NCBI RefSeq assembly: GCF_900100275.1
Contig: NZ_FNET01000027.1
Coordinates: forward strand, 1 to 64,000
From: Lentzea albidocapillata subsp. violacea
GTDB lineage: Bacteria; Actinomycetota; Actinomycetes; Mycobacteriales; Pseudonocardiaceae
Direction: 5' to 3'
Length of the DNA: 64,000 bases
Shown: one piece after another, positions 58,375-64,000 of the stretch
Layout: the number at the start of each line of letters is the position of its first letter
Numbering within the stretch: position 1 is the first letter of the stretch
Notes under the pieces: generated by a model
Told to the model about the DNA's origin: nothing
Database searches by the model: none
What the model saw: only the letters and a program-made list of their open reading frames with translations
Translations under genes and position numbers: made by a program

Positions 58375-59912
58375 CCACATCCGCCAAGTGGCACAACCCG
58401 CTGCGGGACGCGCGTGACAAGCGCATGCCCCGCATCGCGGGCCCAAGCGCGCTGGTCATCTTCGGTGTCACCGGTGACCTGTCGCGCAAGAAGCTGATGC
58501 CCGCGATCTACGACCTCGCGAACCGGGGTCTGCTGCCGCCGGGCTTCGGTCTCGTCGGCTTCGCCCGCCGCGACTGGGCCGACCAGGACTTCATGAAGGT
58601 CGTGCACGACGCGGTGAAGGAGCACGCGCGCACGCCGTTCAACGAGGCCGTGTGGCAGCAGCTCGCCGAAGGCATCCGGTTCGTGCAGGGCACGTTCGAC
58701 GACGACGCGTCGTTCGACAACCTCGCGTCGTGCCTCGCGACTCTGGACGCCGAGCGCGGCACGGGCGGCAACCACGCGTTCTACCTGTCGATCCCGCCGG
58801 GCGCGTTCCCGACGGTGGTCAACCAGCTCAAGCGCGCGGGCCTGGCGCAGTCGCAGGCCGACCAGTGGCGCCGCGTCGTCATCGAGAAGCCGTTCGGCCA
58901 CGACCTGAAGTCCGCCAAGGAACTGAACCGCACGGTCAACGAGGTCTTCCCTGAGGAGTCGGTGTTCCGCATCGACCACTACCTCGGCAAGGAGACCGTG
59001 CAGAACATCCTGGCGCTACGGTTCGCGAACCAGCTGTACGAACCCATCTGGAACTCGAACTACGTCGACCACGTGCAGATCACCATGGCCGAGGACATCG
59101 GTCTCGGTGGCCGCGCGGGCTACTACGACGGCATCGGCGCGACTCGCGACGTCATCCAGAACCACCTGCTGCAGCTGCTCGCGCTGATCGCGATGGAGGA
59201 GCCCGTCTCCTTCAAGCCGTCGGACCTGCGGGCGGAGAAGGTGAAGATCCTCTCGGCGACGCGTCCGGCGGAGCCGTTCGAGGAGACCACCGCGCGCGGC
59301 CAGTACACCGGTGGCTGGCAGGGCGGCCAGAAGGTCCTGGGTCTGCTGGAGGAGGGCGGTTTCTCGCCCGAGTCGAAGACCGAGACGTTCGGCGCGATCA
59401 CCTGCGAGGTCAACACCCGCCGCTGGGCCGGGGTGCCGTTCTACCTGCGCACCGGCAAGCGCCTGGGCCGTCGCGTCACCGAGGTGGCCGTCGTGTTCAA
59501 GCGGGCGCCGCACCTGCCGTTCGACGACACGGCGACCGAGGAACTGGGCCAGAACGCCCTGGTCGTCCGCGTGCAGCCGGACGAGGGCGTGACGATCCGG
59601 TTCGGGTCGAAGGTGCCGGGCAACACCATGGAGGTCCGCGACGTCACCATGGACTTCGGTTACGGCCACTCGTTCACCGAGTCGTCGCCGGAGGCCTACG
59701 AGCGGCTGCTGCTCGACGTCCTGCTCGGTGAGCCGTCGCTGTTCCCGAAGAACGACGAGGTCGAGCTCTCCTGGGAGATCCTCGACCCGATCCTCGACTT
59801 CTGGGCGCGCAAGGACGAGCCGGCTCTGGAGAAGTACAAGGCTGGGACCTGGGGTCCGCCCTCGGCGGACGCGATGACCGCCAGGACCGGAAGGCACTGG
59901 AGGCGTCCGTGA
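58371..59912 (+). CDS. zwf: Glucose-6-phosphate 1-dehydrogenase
   Basis: 513 aa. NADP motif FGVTGDLSRKKL near residue 30, the substrate motif RIDHYLGKE near 205, and YYDGIGATRDVIQNHLLQ. It oxidises glucose 6-phosphate to the lactone and makes NADPH. GTG 58371 overlaps the pgi stop. Confidence 0.97.
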   Translation: MTTSAKWHNPLRDARDKRMPRIAGPSALVIFGVTGDLSRKKLMPAIYDLANRGLLPPGFGLVGFARRDWADQDFMKVVHDAVKEHARTPFNEAVWQQLAEGIRFVQGTFDDDASFDNLASCLATLDAERGTGGNHAFYLSIPPGAFPTVVNQLKRAGLAQSQADQWRRVVIEKPFGHDLKSAKELNRTVNEVFPEESVFRIDHYLGKETVQNILALRFANQLYEPIWNSNYVDHVQITMAEDIGLGGRAGYYDGIGATRDVIQNHLLQLLALIAMEEPVSFKPSDLRAEKVKILSATRPAEPFEETTARGQYTGGWQGGQKVLGLLEEGGFSPESKTETFGAITCEVNTRRWAGVPFYLRTGKRLGRRVTEVAVVFKRAPHLPFDDTATEELGQNALVVRVQPDEGVTIRFGSKVPGNTMEVRDVTMDFGYGHSFTESSPEAYERLLLDVLLGEPSLFPKNDEVELSWEILDPILDFWARKDEPALEKYKAGTWGPPSADAMTARTGRHWRRP

Positions 59913-60922
59913 TCATCGACCTGCCCTCGACCACCACCTCCCAGATCAACTCGCGGCTGGTCCGGCTGCGGGACGAAGGCGGTGCGACGACCCTGGGTCG
60001 CGTGCTGACCCTCGTCATCGTGACCGAGGACGGCCAGCGCACCGACGCCGCGATCGACGCGGCGAACGACGCTTCGCGCGAACACCCGTGTCGCGTGATC
60101 GTCGTGGCCCGCGGTGCTCGTCAGGCGGCACCTCGCCTGGACGCGCAGATCCGCGTCGGTGGCGACGCCGGAGCCTCCGAGGTCGTTGTTCTGAGGCTTT
60201 ATGGCGAACTCGCCAAGGAAGGCGCCTCGTGCGTCATGCCGCTGCTGCTGCCGGACACCCCGGTCGTGGCGTGGTGGCCGTTCGACGCGCCGGTCTCGCC
60301 GTCGAAGGACCCGATCGGCCAGCTCGCGCAGCGTCGCATCACCGACGCCGCGGCCGAGAAGAACCCGATCAAGGCCCTGGAGTCCCGGCGGGCGCACTAC
60401 GCGCCGGGCGACACGGACCTGGCGTGGACGCGGCTCACGTTGTGGCGCGCCATGCTCGCCTCGTCGCTGGACCTGCCGCCGTACGAGAAGGTCCTGGAAG
60501 CGGACGTGACCGGTGAGGCCGACTCGCCGTCCACGGACCTGCTCGCCGCGTGGCTGACCGACCGGCTGAAGGTGCCTGCCAAGCGTTACAAGGCGACGTC
60601 GGGTGAAGGCATCGTCGAGGTACGGCTCGGCCGTCCCTCCGGCGACGTCGACCTGCTGCGCCCGGACGGCAAGGTCGGCACGCTGACCCAGCCCGGCCAG
60701 CCTTCCCGCCGGGTGGCGCTGCAGCGTCGTTCGGTGCGCGACTGCCTCGCCGAGGAGCTGCGCCGGCTCGACCCCGACGAGGTCTACGCGGCGGCGCTGA
60801 GGTCGCTCGCGAAGGTCGTGAAGGGCCGCACGCCGTCGCCGAAGGACGAGGCTCCCGCCGCCGTCACGGAAGCCACCAACGGTTCCGTTCCCAAGAAGTC
60901 GAAGGCGAAGGCTGGTTCGTGA
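59909..60922 (+). CDS. opcA: OpcA, glucose-6-phosphate dehydrogenase assembly protein
   Basis: 337 aa. N-terminal LPSTTTSQINSRLVRLRDEGG, VMPLLLPDTPVVAWWP and DLAWTRLTLWRAMLAS are the family blocks. It activates or assembles Zwf. The last ~30 residues are Lys/Pro-rich. GTG 59909 overlaps zwf, GTGA. Confidence 0.95.
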   Translation: MIIDLPSTTTSQINSRLVRLRDEGGATTLGRVLTLVIVTEDGQRTDAAIDAANDASREHPCRVIVVARGARQAAPRLDAQIRVGGDAGASEVVVLRLYGELAKEGASCVMPLLLPDTPVVAWWPFDAPVSPSKDPIGQLAQRRITDAAAEKNPIKALESRRAHYAPGDTDLAWTRLTLWRAMLASSLDLPPYEKVLEADVTGEADSPSTDLLAAWLTDRLKVPAKRYKATSGEGIVEVRLGRPSGDVDLLRPDGKVGTLTQPGQPSRRVALQRRSVRDCLAEELRRLDPDEVYAAALRSLAKVVKGRTPSPKDEAPAAVTEATNGSVPKKSKAKAGS

Positions 60923-61698
60923 GCAACCCGCAAGTGGTGGTGCACCGCGACGGCGACCTGCTGGCCGCCGCCGCGGCGGCCCGCCTGGTGACCCGCATGG
61001 TCGACGCCCAGGCCGCGCGCGGCTACGCGTCCGTCGTGCTGACCGGCGGCCGCACCGGCACCGCGGTCCTGGAACACCTGAACCGCAACGCCGCGCGGGA
61101 CGCGGTGGACTGGTCCCGGGTCGACCTGTACTGGGGCGACGAGCGGTTCCTGCCCTCGGGGCACGCGGACCGCAACGAGACCCAGGCACGTGCCGCGCTG
61201 CTGGACCACGTTGCGGTGGATCCGTCGCGCGTGCACGTGATGGAGCCGTCGGACGGCAAGTTCGGCGACGACCCCGAGGCCGCCGCCGAGGCCTACGCCG
61301 CTCTGCTGGCGTCGGTCGCGCGGCCGGAGGACCACGGCGACGTGCCCGCGTTCGACGTCTGCATGCTGGGCGTCGGCGAGGAGGGGCACGTGGCGTCGGT
61401 GTTCCCGGATTCGCCTGCTGTGCACGAGAAGGAGCGGACGGTCGTGGCCGTGCGCAACTGCCCGAAGCCGCCGCCCACGCGCGTGTCGCTGACTCTCGCG
61501 TCGGTGCGGTCCGCGCAGGAGGTCTGGCTGATGACCACCGGTGAGGCCAAGGCCGCCGCGGTGGCCATGGCGCTGAGCGGTGCCGGCGAGGTGCAACTGC
61601 CCGCCGCCGGTGCCACCGGTCGCCGCCGGACGTTGTGGCTGCTGGACACGGCGGCCGCCTCGGCGGTGCCGGCCTTGTTCAAGCCGCCGCTGGCTTAG
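60919..61698 (+). CDS. pgl: 6-phosphogluconolactonase
   Basis: 259 aa. SVVLTGGRTGTAVLEHL, VDLYWGDERFLP, LGVGEEGHVASVFP near residue 150, and the C-terminal substrate loop. Hydrolyses the lactone made by Zwf. GTG 60919 overlaps opcA. Last gene of the operon; its stop lies at the left edge of the fold-back element at 61696. Confidence 0.95.
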   Translation: MSNPQVVVHRDGDLLAAAAAARLVTRMVDAQAARGYASVVLTGGRTGTAVLEHLNRNAARDAVDWSRVDLYWGDERFLPSGHADRNETQARAALLDHVAVDPSRVHVMEPSDGKFGDDPEAAAEAYAALLASVARPEDHGDVPAFDVCMLGVGEEGHVASVFPDSPAVHEKERTVVAVRNCPKPPPTRVSLTLASVRSAQEVWLMTTGEAKAAAVAMALSGAGEVQLPAAGATGRRRTLWLLDTAAASAVPALFKPPLA

Positions 61699-61861
61699 GG
61701 TCTGTATCGAGGTCTGGTTCGATGAGAGTCGCGCTTGAGGTGGTTCCTGGTGGTGCGGCCGGATGGCCCGCATACCGTTGTTGTATGTGGGTTGTCCGGC
61801 CGTGCCGCCAGGGGCCGCCTCGGGCCCGGCTATCACGGACCAGACCGCGATACAGACCCTA
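61696..61861 (+). repeat. Long fold-back element (166 bp) after pgl
   Basis: Arms of about 78 bp around the loop CATAC-N7-GTATG. The outer 14 bp (TAGGGTCTGTATCG) are perfect. Almost every other difference between the arms is U-G or G-U when read as plus-strand RNA; only about four positions are true mismatches or a single-base bulge. It lies in the 3' end of the pgl operon, directly before the intrinsic terminator. A stable dsRNA-like hairpin is expected. Confidence 0.8.
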
Positions 61862-61867
61862 GTTCCG

Positions 61868-61897
61868 GCCCCCAGGCTTCGGCCTGGGGGCTTTTTT
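61868..61897 (+). terminator. Intrinsic terminator of the pentose phosphate operon
   Basis: GCCCCCAGGC (61868-61877), loop TTCG, GCCTGGGGGC (61882-61891), then TTTTTT. A textbook intrinsic terminator at the end of the tkt-pgl operon; it also faces the convergent gene. Confidence 0.95.
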
Positions 61898-61900
61898 CGC

Positions 61901-63283
61901 TCAGTCCACCAGTTGCTCCATCACGCGCACCGGCAACGACGGGTTCGCCGCCGCGGCCCCCGCCGTGAACTCACGCCGCAGCAACTCCATGATCATCGAC
62001 ACCGGCAGGTGCGGATGAGCGGCCGCGAGGTGCCGGGCCCGGACGTCTTCCAAGCACAGCAACAAGGTCTCCCCCGAAGCGTGCGGATGCCGGGCAACTG
62101 CCCTCCAGGTCTGCTGCGCCGAAGCAGCCCGCAAAGCCATGTGGTGCAACAACTCCGCAGGACACAAAGGATTGCGCGCAACCTGCGGGTACAACCGGGG
62201 CCCGTGCCGCGAGGCCAGTTCCCACAGCTGCGGCACGGTCGCCAGAGGATGGACGACCACGGCACCGGCAACGCCCGGATCGGCGTCCCGCACCAGGCCG
62301 GCGAAGAGATCCGGCGGCAGATCGGCACGTGTCGCCACCATCATCCGCACCTGCGTGACGGGAGACGCGGCCAACGCCCGGAGTTCCGCGGGAGAAGCGG
62401 AAGCGATGCGGGGCAACGGATCGGGGCCGATCCGTGCGGCCGGGGCCAGTTCCTCCAGGAGGTCCAGCGGGATCGCCGGGTTGCGCAGGAGCACGAGGCG
62501 CAGGGCACGGGTTCCGGTGAGCTGGCGTAGAACCGGAACGGGGACCGCGGGGTTCGCGGCGAGTTGCGACAGGATGCCGGGTTCGAGTTCCGAGGCGAGC
62601 TGCTCGTAGACGCTGGGAGGCAGGTCGGGGCGCCCGGCCAGGAAGTAGCGGGACGCGTGGTGTGGCAACAGGTCCGCCGCCACGGCGGGCGGGGTCGCGG
62701 AGTTGGCCGCCAGTTCGCGAACCAGGGTGCCGGGCCGGAGCAGCGCCAGCACCGAGGCGGGGGTGTGCGGGCTGGAAGCCAGTGCGCGCAGCACGTCGGG
62801 GCTCGGATGGTGGCTCAGCGACTCGGCCAGGGCGGGCGGCAGCGCGTGGAACAGCACCAGTTCGGCCACCACCTCCGGCTCGGGGTCGCGGGCCAGCAGG
62901 GTGACCACGTCGGCGGGCAGGGAACAGGCCGATTCGGGCAAACGTGCACGGATGGAACGGTCCGGGTGGAACGCCAGTGCGCGGGCCAGCGCGGGATCGG
63001 CGTCGGCGCGGCCGGTCAGCACCAGGGCCACCGGTTCGTTCACGATCGGTACGTCCTCCGGAGCGACCATCCCGTTCTCCAGCAGCCGGTACACGGCCGA
63101 GGAGTCGCCGTGCGCGAGCAACGCGCGCACGTGCTCCGCTGTCAGGTCTGGACGGTCGGCCAGTTCGGCGGCCAGGCCGGGGCGGGTGACCAGGCGGTCG
63201 AGGAGGTAGCCGGGCAGTGCGGGGTTCGACGCCAGGCCCTCCAGTACAGCGTTCACCAATCTCCCAGGTAGCACGGCAGGCAT
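61901..63283 (-). CDS. Leucine-rich-repeat-variant protein
   Basis: 460 aa of short helical repeats of about 24 residues (for example ASNPALPGYLLDRLVTRPGLAAEL, AANPAVPVPVLRQLTGT, AHPHLPVSMIMELL), the LRV or leucine-rich repeat variant pattern. It forms a solenoid for protein binding; no Fe-S Cys cluster is seen at the N terminus. ATG 63283 is preceded by GGGGGG; TTG 63295 is less likely. Function unknown. Confidence 0.82.
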   Translation of the reverse strand: MPAVLPGRLVNAVLEGLASNPALPGYLLDRLVTRPGLAAELADRPDLTAEHVRALLAHGDSSAVYRLLENGMVAPEDVPIVNEPVALVLTGRADADPALARALAFHPDRSIRARLPESACSLPADVVTLLARDPEPEVVAELVLFHALPPALAESLSHHPSPDVLRALASSPHTPASVLALLRPGTLVRELAANSATPPAVAADLLPHHASRYFLAGRPDLPPSVYEQLASELEPGILSQLAANPAVPVPVLRQLTGTRALRLVLLRNPAIPLDLLEELAPAARIGPDPLPRIASASPAELRALAASPVTQVRMMVATRADLPPDLFAGLVRDADPGVAGAVVVHPLATVPQLWELASRHGPRLYPQVARNPLCPAELLHHMALRAASAQQTWRAVARHPHASGETLLLCLEDVRARHLAAAHPHLPVSMIMELLRREFTAGAAAANPSLPVRVMEQLVD

Positions 63284-63334
63284 TCCCCCCGACAACGCGT
63301 ATCATCCCCAATCGCGTTGAGTAGCGGGGGTTTT

Positions 63335-64000
63335 GTGGCAGACGGCAGTGCGATGCGACGTCCCACCATCGGGATGATCACCGCTGGCCCGCTCATCGAG
63401 CTCGCGGGCGAGCAGTGGCGTGGTGTCAGCGACGGTGCTCAGCGCCTCGGGTGCGACCTCGTGTGCTTCGTGGGCAGTGAACTGGATCATCCGGATCCGC
63501 TCAAGCGTCGTGCCAACACGGTTTACGACCTCATTTCGCCGAACCGCATCGATGCGCTCGTGGTGTGGACTACGCGCGTGGGCCAGCTCATCGGCTCCGA
63601 TGGCATGCAGGAGTACGTGAAGCGGTACGCGCCCATGCCCCTCGTGAGCGTGGAAACAGGCCTTGCTCAATGGCCAACGATTTCGATGGACAACCGTGAC
63701 GGCATGAAGCAGGCCGTCGACCACCTCATCGAGGTGCACGGCAAGCGCCGGATCGCGTTCGTCCGGGGACCGCAAACGCATGCGGGCGCCCGAGAGCGGT
63801 TCCTGGGGTACGCGGACTCGTTGCGCAACCACCGAATCCCGTTCGATCCGGCGCTGGTCACGATGCCGGGCTCGTTCATCTGGGAACCCAGCCGCGCGAC
63901 CGAGGCCGTGCGCAAGATGCTCGCCCGGATCGAGGACCCACCGGACGCCATCGCCGCCGCGAGCGACGACTACGCGATCGGGGTCGTGTCCGCGCTGGAG
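63335..64000 (+). CDS. LacI-type substrate-binding domain protein without HTH (partial)
   Basis: At least 222 codons, open at the window edge. The frame reads PTIGMITAGPLIELAGEQWRG, then NRIDALVVWTT, MDNRDGMKQAVDHLIEVHGKRRIAFVRGP and PDAIAAASDDYAIGVVSALE, the periplasmic-binding-protein fold of LacI regulators. No N-terminal helix-turn-helix is present: GTG 63335 (or ATG 63353) is only a few residues before the fold. Such proteins often continue into a GGDEF or other output domain, which would lie outside the window. Confidence 0.8.
   Translation, partial: MADGSAMRRPTIGMITAGPLIELAGEQWRGVSDGAQRLGCDLVCFVGSELDHPDPLKRRANTVYDLISPNRIDALVVWTTRVGQLIGSDGMQEYVKRYAPMPLVSVETGLAQWPTISMDNRDGMKQAVDHLIEVHGKRRIAFVRGPQTHAGARERFLGYADSLRNHRIPFDPALVTMPGSFIWEPSRATEAVRKMLARIEDPPDAIAAASDDYAIGVVSALE

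Overview
High-GC actinobacterial chromosome. GTG and TTG starts, 4-bp GTGA/ATGA gene overlaps, a suf-mptB-ABC-ctaA ... ctaB-tkt-tal-zwf-opcA-pgl gene order like that of mycobacteria, a conservon, and Scr1/DUF397 genes point to a filamentous actinomycete. A Pseudonocardiales genus such as Lentzea, Saccharothrix or Amycolatopsis is my inference; no species can be fixed from the sequence alone.

Layout. 1-0.5 kb: the 5' end of a 16S rRNA gene on the minus strand with its leader and promoter. 0.5-5.8 kb: a deazaflavin-dependent reductase-like gene, a short lycopene cyclase, an EAL-CBS-GGDEF protein, a YbdK-type carboxylate-amine ligase and a DUF574 methyltransferase. 5.8-9.0 kb (minus): a three-gene terpenoid operon with a DxDD class II diterpene cyclase, a P450 and a UbiA-superfamily enzyme. 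9.1-10.0 kb: CBS and Nudix genes. 10.0-10.6 kb (minus): a tight array of seven unusual tRNA genes preceded by a 29-codon membrane peptide gene. 10.8-11.6 kb: a lipoprotein. 11.9-18.5 kb (minus): sufR-B-D-Rieske-C-S-U-T for Fe-S cluster assembly. 18.6-29.3 kb: an MptB-type mannosyltransferase, a very large patatin-like protein, an in-frame DMT-transporter/GT4 fusion with a DUF998 gene, an ABC exporter and ctaA.

29.3-52.4 kb is an accessory block between ctaA and ctaB. It holds an ankyrin protein; a GbsR-like regulator with twin operators before a DinB-like gene; a roughly 3-kb islet bounded by 136-bp direct repeats that contains a DddA/SCP1.201-like deaminase toxin, its probable Imm1 immunity protein, an Scr1-DUF397 pair and an Uma2 gene; a conservon (cvnA-D); an acetate permease operon; several enzymes; an uncharacterised membrane/cupin-like/HD gene set; and a CHAT-fold protein that seems to lack its catalytic dyad. 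52.4-61.7 kb: ctaB, then the tkt-tal-pgi-zwf-opcA-pgl pentose phosphate operon. 61.9-64.0 kb: a leucine-rich-repeat-variant protein and the start of a LacI-type substrate-binding protein that runs off the window.

The most interesting signals are the deaminase toxin/immunity islet, the tRNA array with short-variable-loop Leu anticodon tRNAs, the small diterpenoid operon, and two similar ~165-bp fold-back elements. Nearly all arm differences of the second element are G-U wobbles in plus-strand RNA.
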